The notes under the pieces were generated by a model. That model was not told the DNA's origin. It worked only from the letters and a program-made list of their open reading frames with translations, and ran no database searches. Shown here one piece after another: positions 43,720 through 52,158 of a stretch of 64,000 bases of DNA; positions within the stretch are counted from its first letter, which is position 1, and the number at the start of each line of letters is the position of its first letter. The stretch lies in the NCBI RefSeq assembly GCF_003945325.1, contig NZ_AP019307.1:1674001-1738000 (forward strand), given 5' to 3'. Position numbers and translations under genes: made by a program. Source of the DNA: Nocardioides baekrokdamisoli (lineage in GTDB: Bacteria; Actinomycetota; Actinomycetes; Propionibacteriales; Nocardioidaceae).

Positions 43720-44848
43720 GTGAAACCTCGCCCTCCGACACCCGGTACCGCACCGCGTGTTCGCCCAGCGACTTCGGTACGTCCTCCGCGACTGCCGCCG
43801 TCACCAGGACCTGCTCGGCTCCAGCGACCAACTCGCCCAATTGCTCGCGTCGAGCCGCATCGAGCTCGGCAAACACATCATCAAGAATCAGGATCGGGTC
43901 GTCGCCCTCGGAACGCAACAGGTCGTACGACGCCAACCGGAGCGCCAACGAGAACGACCAGCTCTCGCCGTGGCTGGCGTAGCCCTTCACCGGAAGGGTC
44001 CCGAGCTCGCAGACCAACTCGTCGCGATGTGGTCCGACGAGCGTGATCCCGCGCGCGAGCTCCTCGTTGCGTCGGGTGCCGATCGCGAGCAGCAACGACG
44101 TCTCGATCGACTCAGCGGCATCGCCTTCCGAGATCGCTTCGACGCGCGGCGCGTACGCGATCTTGGCGTCGTCACGGGTGGACCCCTTGGCTACCGTCGC
44201 GTACGCCTCGCCGAGGTGAGGCCGTAGTGCGGCGACCAGCTCGAGCCGTGCATGAGTCAGCTCGGCACCGAGTCGGGCCAGTTGCTCATCCCAGACCAGC
44301 AGGGTATCGAGCGCTGCTTCGCGCGAGGAACCCCGGGCGAGGCCAGCCGTCTTGAGCAGCGAGTTCCGCTGGCGGAGCACCCGGTCATAGTCCGACTTCG
44401 TGCCCGCGAGCCGCGGAGTACGCAGGACCAGCAGGTCATCGAGGAACCGTCGCCGCTCGGACGGATCGCCCTTGACGAGAGCCAGATCCTCGGGCGAGAA
44501 GATCACGGTGCGTACGAGGCCGATCAGGTCGCGCGTACGCGGGACCGGCGACTTGTTGATCCGTGCACGGTTGGCGCGTCCGGGATTGAGTTCGATCTCG
44601 AGCGTCGCGGAGCGACCGTCCCTGATCACGGCGGCGCGGACAACAGCCTGATCCGCTCCCTGCTTGATGAGTGGGGCGTCGGTCGCGACGCGGTGCGATT
44701 CGAGCCGCGACAAGTAGTCGATCGCCTCGACGAGATTGGTCTTGCCTTGTCCGTTGCGGCCGATGAACGCCGTCACGCCCGCCTCAAGCGGCACGTCCGC
44801 CGAGGTGTACGACCGGAAGTTGTGGAGGGACAGGTGGGATACGTGCAC
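43709..44848 (-). CDS. recF: RecF recombination and repair ATPase
   Basis: A 379-residue SMC-like ABC ATPase: Walker [15 protein letters not shown], signature and Walker B region [11 protein letters not shown], and the typical start [14 protein letters not shown]. It loads RecA on gaps with RecO/RecR. Starts with GTG at 44848. The last codons (EGEVSRES) coincide with a parS-like site and overlap the DUF721 start. Conserved place downstream of gnd and dnaN. Confidence 0.96.
   Translation of the reverse strand: MHVSHLSLHNFRSYTSADVPLEAGVTAFIGRNGQGKTNLVEAIDYLSRLESHRVATDAPLIKQGADQAVVRAAVIRDGRSATLEIELNPGRANRARINKSPVPRTRDLIGLVRTVIFSPEDLALVKGDPSERRRFLDDLLVLRTPRLAGTKSDYDRVLRQRNSLLKTAGLARGSSREAALDTLLVWDEQLARLGAELTHARLELVAALRPHLGEAYATVAKGSTRDDAKIAYAPRVEAISEGDAAESIETSLLLAIGTRRNEELARGITLVGPHRDELVCELGTLPVKGYASHGESWSFSLALRLASYDLLRSEGDDPILILDDVFAELDAARREQLGELVAGAEQVLVTAAVAEDVPKSLGEHAVRYRVSEGEVSRES
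43713..43726. other. parS: parS-like ParB binding site, one mismatch
   Basis: GATTCACGTGAAAC differs from consensus GTTTCACGTGAAAC at one base. It lies in the overlap of recF and DUF721; the central CACGTG supplies the DUF721 GTG start codon. Confidence 0.7.
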
Positions 44849-44872
44849 TAGGAGCCGTCCATGAGCCGGAAG

Positions 44873-45757
44873 CTATTCGCTTCGGACAGCATGGCCGCCG
44901 AAGCCGTTGCGCATGGCCGCGATTGCCTTCATTGCGGGCGAATCGTCCTGGCGGGAGGAGAAGCGGGCAAATAGCGAGGCTGAGATCGCCGGCATCGGCA
45001 CCGCGTTGTCGATCGCGGCCTCGACGGTCCATCGGCCTTCGCCGGAGTCCTCGGCGTAGCCCGCGATCTTGTCGAGATGTTCGTCGGCGTGGAGTTGGTC
45101 GACGAGCAGGTCGAGCAGCCACGAACGGACCACCGTGCCCGTCCGCCAGGAGGCGAAGACCTCCGGCACGTTCTCGACGATGTCGACCTTGTCGAGCAGT
45201 TCCCAGCCCTCGGCGTAGGCCTGCATCATCGCGTACTCGATACCGTTGTGGACCATCTTGGCGAAGTGGCCAGCCCCCGGCGTCCTGCCCGCATGGACGC
45301 AGCCATCGGTGGTGTCCGCGGGTTTGAGGGCGTCGAACGCCCATTGGACCTTCGCGACATCGGCGTCGGATCCACCGAACATCAAGGCGTACCCGTTCTG
45401 CAGACCCCAGACGCCACCGGAGGTACCGCAGTCGACGAACCCGATCCCCTTCGTCGCCAGGTACGCAGCGTTCTCCGCATCGTCGGTGTACTTCGAGTTG
45501 CCACCGTCGATGACGACGTCGCCCTCGCCCAGCAGATCGCCGAGCTCCATGATCGTGGAGAGTGTGGGGTCACCCGCCGGCACCATCAGCCAGACGATCT
45601 TCGGGCTAGGCAGCGCATCCACCATCTCCTGCAAGGAGTGGACGTCGGCGAGGTCGGGATTGCGGTCGTACCCCACCACCGTGTGTCCGGCGTTGCGGAT
45701 CCGGGTCCGCATGTTGCCGCCCATCTTGCCGAGTCCGACGAGTCCGAGCGTGGCCAT
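44873..45757 (-). CDS. gnd: 6-phosphogluconate dehydrogenase, short NAD+-type (GndA/YqeC-like)
   Basis: A 294-residue protein, the short form (the classic NADP type has ~470). Cofactor motif GLGKMGGNMRTRI; substrate and catalytic regions are VIDGGNSKYTDD, CGTSGGVWGL and HFAKMVHNGIEYAMMQ (Lys general base). It decarboxylates 6-phosphogluconate to ribulose 5-phosphate. Found between dnaN and recF in many actinobacteria, so it is part of the conserved origin block rather than an insertion. Confidence 0.95.
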   Translation of the reverse strand: MATLGLVGLGKMGGNMRTRIRNAGHTVVGYDRNPDLADVHSLQEMVDALPSPKIVWLMVPAGDPTLSTIMELGDLLGEGDVVIDGGNSKYTDDAENAAYLATKGIGFVDCGTSGGVWGLQNGYALMFGGSDADVAKVQWAFDALKPADTTDGCVHAGRTPGAGHFAKMVHNGIEYAMMQAYAEGWELLDKVDIVENVPEVFASWRTGTVVRSWLLDLLVDQLHADEHLDKIAGYAEDSGEGRWTVEAAIDNAVPMPAISASLFARFSSRQDDSPAMKAIAAMRNGFGGHAVRSE

Positions 45758-45790
45758 GGCGTACTTCCTTGGGTGGATCGTCGGGGTGGA

Positions 45791-46930
45791 TCAGTTCAGC
45801 AGGCGACGCGGCATCAGGAGGTAGCGGAACCCCGGGTCATCCTGGTCCTCCGCCGGCTTGCCACTGATCACCACGGGCTTTGAGGCCTGCGTGAACGACA
45901 GGACGACCTCGGCCTCGTCGATCGCACCCAAACCATCGAGCAGGTACGCCGGGTTGAAGCCGGTGGTCAGCGACTCACCGTTGATGACCGCCTCGACGGA
46001 CTCGGTCGCCTGGGCCTCGTCGCTGGAGCCGGCGTCGAGAGTGATCCCACCGTCGCCGAACGTCATCTGGACCGCGGTGTTGCGGCCGGCGACGAGCGCC
46101 ACGCGCTTGACGGACTCGACCAACTCAGCCTTCGAGACCACTGCGGTGGTCAGGTGCTCGGCCGGGAACAGCGCCCGGACCTTCGGGAACTCGCCGTCGA
46201 GCAGCCGAGTGGTGGTCCGCCGTACGCCGCCGGCGACCTGACCTTCGAAACCGATGATCCCGTCGCCCTGTCCACCGGCGCTGAGCGCAATGGTGATCTC
46301 CGAACCCGTGGTGAGGCTCTTGGCTGTGTCGGCCAGGATCTTGGCTGGCACCAACGCGGCGAAGCTCGCGTCGGGAGTCTGCGGAGTCCAGGTCAGCTCG
46401 GTGCTGCTCAGACGGAAGCGGTCGGTCGCCAGGAGTGCGATGGTGTCGCCCTCGATCTCGATCCGGACACCGGTGAGCACCGGCAGCATGTCGTCGCGAC
46501 CGGCCGCGGTGACCGCTTGGCTGACAGCGTGCGCGAAGTCGTCGCTCTTGACCGTGCCGGAGGCCGTCGGCATGTCCGGCAGGCTCGGGTACTCATCCAC
46601 GGGCATCGACGGGATGCTGAACCGCGCGCTGCCACAGGTGAGCTGGACGCGGGAACCGTCGAGCGACACGTCGACCGGCTTGGCCGGGAGGGCGCGAACG
46701 ATGTCGGCGAGCATGCGGCCGGGCACCAGGACGGTGCCTTCTTCGATGACGTCCGCGTTGAGCGTTGCCCGCGCAGAGGTCTCGTAGTCGAACGAGTTGA
46801 GGATGAGGCCGTCACCGGCCGTGATCATGAGACCGGCGAGAACTGGCTGGCTGCCGGGGCGGGTCGGGAGAGTACGCGCGGCCCAGGCCACAGCGTCGGC
46901 GAATACGTCGCGGTCAACGCGGAACTTCAC
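45791..46930 (-). CDS. dnaN: DNA polymerase III sliding clamp (beta subunit)
   Basis: A 379-residue protein from the GTG at 46930, with AAAAGGA upstream. An in-frame ATG eight codons earlier overlaps that site and is less likely. Homology starts MKFRVDRDVFADAVAWAA. Three clamp domains are present, ending with PGFRYLLMPRRL. It holds polymerase on DNA. Separated from dnaA by the origin region. Confidence 0.97.
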   Translation of the reverse strand: MKFRVDRDVFADAVAWAARTLPTRPGSQPVLAGLMITAGDGLILNSFDYETSARATLNADVIEEGTVLVPGRMLADIVRALPAKPVDVSLDGSRVQLTCGSARFSIPSMPVDEYPSLPDMPTASGTVKSDDFAHAVSQAVTAAGRDDMLPVLTGVRIEIEGDTIALLATDRFRLSSTELTWTPQTPDASFAALVPAKILADTAKSLTTGSEITIALSAGGQGDGIIGFEGQVAGGVRRTTTRLLDGEFPKVRALFPAEHLTTAVVSKAELVESVKRVALVAGRNTAVQMTFGDGGITLDAGSSDEAQATESVEAVINGESLTTGFNPAYLLDGLGAIDEAEVVLSFTQASKPVVISGKPAEDQDDPGFRYLLMPRRLLN

Positions 46931-47338
46931 GTCGCATGTCCTTTTGTTGTCCAAAGGTCACACCCGCGCGGCTAGGCCTGCAGGTATGCGGACTTGAATC
47001 CTGCCACGAGTACGGAAGGGACGCAGCCACGAGGTGTGATGCCAGGCCGTTGGATTGAAGGTTTTCCCCAGATCGGGCGGTTGGTGGTGTTTTCGGGATC
47101 TTGGACCTAGTAACAGTACGTAGGAGTAGTAGGGCCTGTGGATCCTGTGGATGAAGGGCGTTTGTGCAGGTCATCGTGGGTGTGGGTGTGGGACGTACCT
47201 GTGGATCAAGGACGCATCGCGTGGCCCGGCGTGTGTGCGAACGACACGTTGTGGAGGGGCGTTGCGAGGACTCCGCAAATCCTCCCCGTGTAGTTCGTAC
47301 CTCCGGGGTGGGGTTTATCCACAGGACGTGGCGTGGTC
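46931..47338. other. oriC: Candidate replication origin oriC (dnaN-dnaA spacer)
   Basis: 408 bases with no gene between dnaN and dnaA. DnaA-box-like 9-mers are TGTGGATCC at 47137, TGTGGATGA at 47146 (tandem), TGTGGATCA at 47200 and TTATCCACA at 47315, with weaker TGTGGAGGG near 47250. A less GC-rich stretch (TAGTAACAGTACGTAGGAG, 47109-47127) could be the unwinding element. In Streptomyces and mycobacteria oriC lies in this spacer. I cannot prove activity. Confidence 0.75.
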
Positions 47339-48784
47339 TCAACCCTGTCGGGCCTGCAACTTGATCCGGTTCGTCAGCTCGGTGACCTGGTTGAACACCG
47401 CGCGACGCTCAGCGAGGAGTTGGTTGATCTTCCGCTCGGCGTACATCACCGTCGTGTGGTCGCGCTTGAACTGCTCACCGATCTTCGGGAGGCTCAGCTG
47501 GGTCATCTCGCGGCACAGATACATGGCGATCTGTCGTGCCATGACCAGGTGTCGCCCACGGCTCGGCCCGGTGAGCTCCTCGATAGAGAGGCCGAAGTAC
47601 GCCGCCGTCTGGGCGATGATCAGGCCGGCCGTGATCTCGGGCTCAGCACCTTCGGGGATCAGATCCTTGAGGACGATCTCCGCCAGCGTCATGTCGACTT
47701 CTTGACGGTTGAGGTTGGCGAACGCGGTTACACGGATGAGTGCGCCCTCGAGCTCGCGGATGTTCGTCTGGATCTTGGTGGCGATGAATTCGAGTACGTC
47801 CGGCGGCGCGGACAGCCGCTCCATCGCTGCCTTCTTGCGAAGGATGGCGATCCTGGTCTCGACGTCGGGGGGCTGCACGTCGGTGATCAGGCCCCACTCG
47901 AACCGGTTGCGGAGCCGATCCTCCAGCGCCTCGAGTCGCTTCGGGCTCCGGTCGGACGTCAGCACGATCTGCTTGTTCGCGTTGTGGAGCGCGTTGAACG
48001 TGTGGAAGAACTCTTCCTGAGTCTGGGTCTTGCCCTCGAGGAACTGGATGTCGTCGATCAGCAAGACGTCGACATCGCGGTAACGACGCTTGAAACGGTC
48101 CTGTCGGTCGTCGCGAATGGCGTTGATGAACTCGTTGGTGAATTCCTCGCTGGAGACGTACCGAACCTTCGCGCTCTTGTAGAGCGACCGGACGTAATGA
48201 CCGATCGCGTGCAGGAGGTGGGTCTTGCCCAGGCCACTGTCTCCGTAGACGAGCAGCGGGTTGTACGCCTTGCCCGGCGCCTCGGCGACAGCGACGGCGG
48301 CAGCGTGCGGGAAGCGGTTGCTGCTGCCGATGACGAAGGTGTCGAACGTGTACTTCGGGTTCAGGCGCGTCTCGATCGGACGCTCGATGTGCTTGGGCCG
48401 TTCATGGCTCGGCGTCGGAATGAAGACTTCGTCAGCCGATCTAAAAGTCGATAAAGCACTTTGTTCACTTGTCGACAGATCTACGAGCTCATGTCTGGGT
48501 TCGGGAGCCGGGCTCTGGTCGGTGTCGAGGCTCGAGTCGACGGTGACCGCAATGCTGATGGGTCGGCCGAGCAGGGAGGTCAGCGCGTCGTCGATCTCGG
48601 CACGTAGCCGGCCCTCGAGTTGATTGCGGGCGAACTCGCTCGGCACTGCGATGATCGCGCTGCTGCTGTGAAGGGCGACCGGGTGTCCCATGCGTGCCCA
48701 GGCGGATTGGTTGGGCTGGAGCTCATCGACGACCTTGGGCCATGCCGCAATCAGTTCGTCGGTGCCGGCGCTATTCGCGTCCAC
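47339..48784 (-). CDS. dnaA: Chromosomal replication initiator DnaA
   Basis: About 481 residues from the GTG at 48784, preceded by GGGAGGG. The open frame continues upstream for ~49 codons through the DnaA-box region and is rejected. Walker A GDSGLGKTHLLHAIG, Walker B LLIDDIQFLEG, sensor SDRSPKRLEALEDRL, and the DNA-binding helix-turn-helix FKRDHTTVMYAERKI near the end. The linker (~residues 85-125) is low complexity and AT-richer than average. It binds DnaA boxes and opens oriC. Confidence 0.98.
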   Translation of the reverse strand: MDANSAGTDELIAAWPKVVDELQPNQSAWARMGHPVALHSSSAIIAVPSEFARNQLEGRLRAEIDDALTSLLGRPISIAVTVDSSLDTDQSPAPEPRHELVDLSTSEQSALSTFRSADEVFIPTPSHERPKHIERPIETRLNPKYTFDTFVIGSSNRFPHAAAVAVAEAPGKAYNPLLVYGDSGLGKTHLLHAIGHYVRSLYKSAKVRYVSSEEFTNEFINAIRDDRQDRFKRRYRDVDVLLIDDIQFLEGKTQTQEEFFHTFNALHNANKQIVLTSDRSPKRLEALEDRLRNRFEWGLITDVQPPDVETRIAILRKKAAMERLSAPPDVLEFIATKIQTNIRELEGALIRVTAFANLNRQEVDMTLAEIVLKDLIPEGAEPEITAGLIIAQTAAYFGLSIEELTGPSRGRHLVMARQIAMYLCREMTQLSLPKIGEQFKRDHTTVMYAERKINQLLAERRAVFNQVTELTNRIKLQARQG

Positions 48785-49114
48785 GCTCTCGTTCCCTCCC
48801 AGGTGCGTACGCCCCCAAGGTCCCGAGTCAGTTCTCCACAAGGTTGTCCACAGAATGTGGGGTTGCCAAGGGGAAGGGGGCAATCCCTGCGAACCTAGAC
48901 GCTCCGGCAGTGTGCAGCAACCCTTATCCACAGGGTGGAGACTTGTCAGAGGACGTCATTCGGCGTGTCTGTCGGTGCGTTCGGCAGTTTGACCCGGCGG
49001 AGTGGTAGCGCGTACCGTTTGGCGGTCGCTGGAAGGTCATTCGTGACCGCCGCGACCATTGACTTCGACCATGGCTCCGGGCAATTTCCGGGGCGAGAAA
49101 CAAGGGGTAAACCC
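48785..49114. promoter_or_regulatory. dnaA-rpmH divergent spacer with DnaA boxes
   Basis: 330 bases with no gene. DnaA-box-like sequences: TTCTCCACA at 48832, perfect TTGTCCACA at 48844, and perfect TTATCCACA at 48924. They probably autoregulate dnaA and may be part of the origin. TTGACC near 48989 with TACCGT about 17 bases on could be an rpmH promoter. Confidence 0.7.
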
Positions 49115-49252
49115 ATGAGCAAGCGTACGTACCAGCCGAACAACCGTCGTCGGGCCAAGGTGCACGGCTTCCGCCTGCGTATGCGCACCCGGGCCGGCCG
49201 CTCGATCCTTTCGGCGCGCCGCCGCAAGGGCCGCAACAAGCTCGCTGTCTGA
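49115..49252 (+). CDS. rpmH: 50S ribosomal protein L34
   Basis: A 45-residue, very basic protein: [20 protein letters not shown] at the start and [12 protein letters not shown] at the end, the complete L34 signature. AAGGGGTAA precedes the ATG. First gene of the rpmH-rnpA-yidD-yidC-khpB operon; next to dnaA as in nearly all bacteria. Confidence 0.98.
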   Translation: MSKRTYQPNNRRRAKVHGFRLRMRTRAGRSILSARRRKGRNKLAV

Positions 49253-49269
49253 CGGTTCTCGCCAGACTC

Positions 49270-49635
49270 GTGCTGCCGCGGGCGCATCGGATCACCGAGC
49301 CCGCCGAGTTCCGCACAACTGTGCGCGCCGGCAGGCGATGCGGTGGGGCTCTGCTCACCGTTCATCTCGCGTCACCTTCTGTGGATGACACAGGTGAGGC
49401 TGACGCTGCTCGAGTCGGTTTCGTCACGTCCAAGGCCGTTGGTTCGGCCGTCGCCCGCAATCGGGTGAAGCGGCGGCTGCGTGAACTCGCTCGGACCGAG
49501 CTCGATTCACTTCCGCCTGGGTCGCGCCTGGTCGTACGTGCTCAGCCCGCGTCCGGCGCTTCCTCGTATGAGGAACTTCGCGGGGAGTTCCGACGTTGCC
49601 TCGATCGAGTGCTGTCGTCTGGGAGGACCGTGTGA
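49270..49635 (+). CDS. rnpA: Ribonuclease P protein component
   Basis: A 121-residue basic protein: MLPRAHRITEPAEFRTTVRAG, the central RNA-binding segment SAVARNRVKRRLREL (RNR motif) and a helical end. It assists RNase P RNA in making tRNA 5' ends. Starts with GTG at 49270, 17 bases after rpmH; its stop overlaps the yidD GTG by 4 bp. Confidence 0.96.
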   Translation: MLPRAHRITEPAEFRTTVRAGRRCGGALLTVHLASPSVDDTGEADAARVGFVTSKAVGSAVARNRVKRRLRELARTELDSLPPGSRLVVRAQPASGASSYEELRGEFRRCLDRVLSSGRTV

Positions 49636-49877
49636 AGTACCTCCTGATCGGGTTTCTCAAGGCGTACCGGACTGTTGTCAGCCCGATGTACGGCCAAGTC
49701 TGTCGCTATCACCCCTCGTGCTCGGCGTACGCACTTGAAGCTGTCCAGGTCCATGGATCTGTCCGCGGCGTCTGGCTCGCCATCAAGCGACTCGCTCGCT
49801 GCCATCCATGGGCTCCCGGGGGTTACGACCCGGTGCCTCACCGTCGTAACACCTCAACCATGACTCAAGGAGTCTGA
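49632..49877 (+). CDS. yidD: Membrane protein insertion efficiency factor YidD
   Basis: An 81-residue protein from the GTG at 49632 (overlap with rnpA). The motif YHPSCSAYALEAVQVHG and the segment RCHPWAPGGYDPVP are diagnostic, including the conserved Cys residues. The hydrophobic start VKYLLIGFLKAYRTVVSPM anchors it. It assists YidC, whose gene begins 3 bases after its stop. Confidence 0.95.
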   Translation: MKYLLIGFLKAYRTVVSPMYGQVCRYHPSCSAYALEAVQVHGSVRGVWLAIKRLARCHPWAPGGYDPVPHRRNTSTMTQGV

Positions 49878-49880
49878 TCC

Positions 49881-50843
49881 GTGGGCGCGTTATTCCATGC
49901 CATTGCTTTGCCGCTGTATTGGGTGATCTCAGGGATCCTGGTGCTCTGGCACAAGATCTTTGCGTTCTTGCCATCGGAGGGTTGGGCCTGGGCGCTCGCC
50001 ATCGTTGGTCTGACGGTCACGATCCGCGCCCTCCTCATCCCGGTGATGGTCAAGCAGATCAAATCCATGCGCAACATGCAGCTGATCCAGCCGCAGATGA
50101 AGGCCGTGCAGGAGAAGTACAAGCACGACCGTGAGCGCATGTCGCAAGAGATGATGAAGCTCTACAAGGACAACGGCACGAACCCGTTCGCCTCGTGTCT
50201 TCCGATCCTGATCCAGATGCCGATCTTCTTCTCACTGTTCGCGTTGCTGCGGCACGCGGTTCAGGGTCATGGCAACGGCTTCCTCAGCGACAGCGCAGCC
50301 GCCTCATTCGGCCAGTCGCACTGGCTCGGCACGCTTCTGGGCGCCTCGCTCACCAATACCCACGGCTACCACAGCACCCAGATCATCGCCCCGGTGCTTG
50401 TGGTGCTGATGACGCTCACGCAGTTCCTCACGTCGCGCCAGATCCTCACCAAGAACATGCCGCCGGCGGCGATGACTGGCCAGTACGCGCAGCAGCAGAA
50501 GATCATGATGTACGTCCTGCCGGTGGTCTTCTCGGTCGGTTCGTTCGGCTTCCCGATCGGCTTGATGCTGTACTGGACGGTCTCGAACCTGTGGACGATG
50601 GGCCAGCAGTACGTCGTGATCAAGGCGTCTCCGACGCCGGGTTCACCCGCGGCCATCGCCAAGGAGAAGCGTGACCGTGAGAAGGCCGCGCAGAAGGGCG
50701 CCGTGGCAACCACGAGCAGCGCTGTGTTCAACGGTGAGGAAGCCGTCGAGGCTCCCCGTGCGGCGCAGCGCGCTCAACCCAAGCGCCAGACGAAGGCTCA
50801 GCGCCAGTCCGGCACCAAGACTCCGAAGAAGAAGGACGACTGA
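49881..50843 (+). CDS. yidC: Membrane protein insertase YidC
   Basis: A 320-residue protein of the Gram-positive/Oxa1 type, without the large periplasmic domain. Hydrophobic segments lie at ~5-25, ~38-55, ~110-128, ~170-185 and ~205-230. The cytosolic hairpin MVKQIKSMRNMQLIQPQMK carries the conserved basic residues. A long basic tail (KRQTKAQRQSGTKTPKKKD) may bind ribosomes. It inserts membrane proteins alone or with SecYEG. GTG start. Confidence 0.96.
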   Translation: MGALFHAIALPLYWVISGILVLWHKIFAFLPSEGWAWALAIVGLTVTIRALLIPVMVKQIKSMRNMQLIQPQMKAVQEKYKHDRERMSQEMMKLYKDNGTNPFASCLPILIQMPIFFSLFALLRHAVQGHGNGFLSDSAAASFGQSHWLGTLLGASLTNTHGYHSTQIIAPVLVVLMTLTQFLTSRQILTKNMPPAAMTGQYAQQQKIMMYVLPVVFSVGSFGFPIGLMLYWTVSNLWTMGQQYVVIKASPTPGSPAAIAKEKRDREKAAQKGAVATTSSAVFNGEEAVEAPRAAQRAQPKRQTKAQRQSGTKTPKKKDD

Positions 50844-51331
50844 TGACTGAAACGACTGAAGCAGCCGCTCCCGCCCTGAAGTTGCTCGAGCGCGAGGGCG
50901 ATATTGCTGCCGACTACCTCGAGGGCCTGCTCGATATCGCTGACCTTGATGGCGATCTGGACATGGACGTGGACGGCAACCGGGCAGCGGTGTCGATTGT
51001 CGGTGCTGACCTGGCGCAGTTGGTGGGCGACCATGGCCAGGTGCTCGATGCCCTCCAGGAGCTCACCCGCCTCGCCGTGTACCGCGAGACCGGCGAGCGC
51101 TCGCGTCTGATCCTCGACGTATCCGGGTTCCGGGCTTCGCGCCGTGAGGTGTTGACCGCGCTGGCCTCTGAGGTGGTCGCTCGGGTCAAGGAATCCGGCG
51201 AGAAGGAGTCCCTGAAGGCGATGTCTGCATATGAGCGGAAGATCGTTCACGACGCAGTCGCTGCTGCCGGCCTCACGTCGGAGTCTGAAGGCGCCGAGCC
51301 GCGCCGCCGCGTCGTAGTCCTCCCAGCCTGA
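50843..51331 (+). CDS. khpB: KhpB/Jag RNA-binding protein (KH and R3H domains)
   Basis: A 162-residue protein. An acidic start leads to a KH domain (LDMDVDGNRAAVSIVGADLA, ~40-105) and an R3H domain (MSAYERKIVHDAVAAAGLTS with R-x3-H, ~130-160). The KhpA/KhpB pair binds RNA and controls cell length in firmicutes. ATG overlaps the yidC stop (TGATG), so it is coupled to yidC. Confidence 0.93.
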   Translation: MTETTEAAAPALKLLEREGDIAADYLEGLLDIADLDGDLDMDVDGNRAAVSIVGADLAQLVGDHGQVLDALQELTRLAVYRETGERSRLILDVSGFRASRREVLTALASEVVARVKESGEKESLKAMSAYERKIVHDAVAAAGLTSESEGAEPRRRVVVLPA

Positions 51332-51332
51332 C

Positions 51333-51346
51333 GTTTCACGTGAAAC
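51333..51346. other. parS: parS site (consensus)
   Basis: GTTTCACGTGAAAC, a perfect 14-bp palindrome equal to the ParB-binding consensus. It begins 2 bases after the khpB stop and contains the proposed GTG start of rsmG. Confidence 0.93.
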
Positions 51347-52077
51347 CAGTGACGACCGAACTCCCCGACATTCCGGAGGTCGGTCGTTCGCTGTTTCACG
51401 TGAAACAACTGCCTCTGGTTGAGAAGTACGCAGCCTTGCTGGCCACTGACGGTGTCATCCGCGGGTTGATCGGGCCACGTGAAGTGCCCCGCCTGTGGGA
51501 TCGACACATTCTCAACTGCGTCGTGATGGCTGATCTGTTGGTGACAGATTCGACTCTCGCCGACATCGGTTCGGGCGCCGGCCTCCCTGGCCTTGTGCTG
51601 GCTATCGCGCGGACGGACGTGCGAGTCACGCTGATTGAGCCCCTGCTGCGCCGGACCACCTTCTTGTCCGAGGTAGTTGCAGAGCTGGCTCTCGAAAATG
51701 TCGAAGTCGTGCGCGGACGGGCGGACGAGCTGCATGGCAAGCGCACCTTCGACGCGGTGACTTCGCGCGCTCTGGCACCTCTGCCGCGGCTGCTCACGTG
51801 GTCGATGCCGTTGGTGGCCCAAGAGGGCAAGTTGCTCGCCCTCAAGGGATCGAACGTCGCAGATGAACTGCAGGAGGTCCGTGACGTTCTGCAGCTCGGC
51901 AGGTGTGCGGAGCCCGTCATCCACACGCTGGGCGGTTCCGACGGGTTGTCCACAACACATGTTCTTCAGGTGGCCTGGGCAGGTCCGCGCTCGGTAGATT
52001 GGCCCCCTACCCACAGAGCAGCCGGATCTGGTGCTCGTGGTCGTACGTCACGTCAAGGTTCGGGTCGGCGCAGATAG
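51340..52077 (+). CDS. rsmG: 16S rRNA (guanine-N7) methyltransferase RsmG
   Basis: Up to 245 residues. The SAM-binding core is LADIGSGAGLPGLVLAIART; upstream GPREVPRLWDRHILNC and downstream TSRALAPLPRLLTWSMPL are diagnostic for GidB/RsmG. It methylates G527 of 16S rRNA. Start is uncertain: GTG at 51340 and GTG at 51400 both fall within parS sites, with another GTG at 51349. Homology (FHVKQLPLVEKYAALLA) begins by about residue 19, which favours a start before 51400. The C-terminal ~25 residues are Arg/Gly-rich and poorly conserved. Confidence 0.92.
   Translation: MKPVTTELPDIPEVGRSLFHVKQLPLVEKYAALLATDGVIRGLIGPREVPRLWDRHILNCVVMADLLVTDSTLADIGSGAGLPGLVLAIARTDVRVTLIEPLLRRTTFLSEVVAELALENVEVVRGRADELHGKRTFDAVTSRALAPLPRLLTWSMPLVAQEGKLLALKGSNVADELQEVRDVLQLGRCAEPVIHTLGGSDGLSTTHVLQVAWAGPRSVDWPPTHRAAGSGARGRTSRQGSGRRR
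51393..51406. other. parS: parS site (consensus, inside rsmG)
   Basis: GTTTCACGTGAAAC within the 16-bp TGTTTCACGTGAAACA, the full symmetrical consensus. It encodes Leu-Phe-His-Val-Lys-Gln of RsmG. Confidence 0.95.
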
Positions 52078-52148
52078 CGCCTGGCTTATCCACCGCTTCG
52101 CCACCCGGCTCACGCGTGACATCCACAGATCAACGCAACTTATCCACA
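51917..52148. promoter_or_regulatory. DnaA-box-like cluster at rsmG 3' end and parA upstream region
   Basis: Five near or perfect boxes: TCATCCACA at 51917, perfect TTGTCCACA at 51946, TTATCCACC at 52086, ACATCCACA at 52119 and perfect TTATCCACA at 52140. The last ends ten bases before the parA start codon, overlapping the expected ribosome-binding area. This may let DnaA regulate parAB. Confidence 0.6.
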
Positions 52149-52158
52149 AGGTAGGCCG

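Noticed and set aside
48785..48931. N-terminal extension of dnaA to 48931
   Set aside because: It would translate through DnaA boxes; a GTG with GGGAGGG at 48784 fits the family start.
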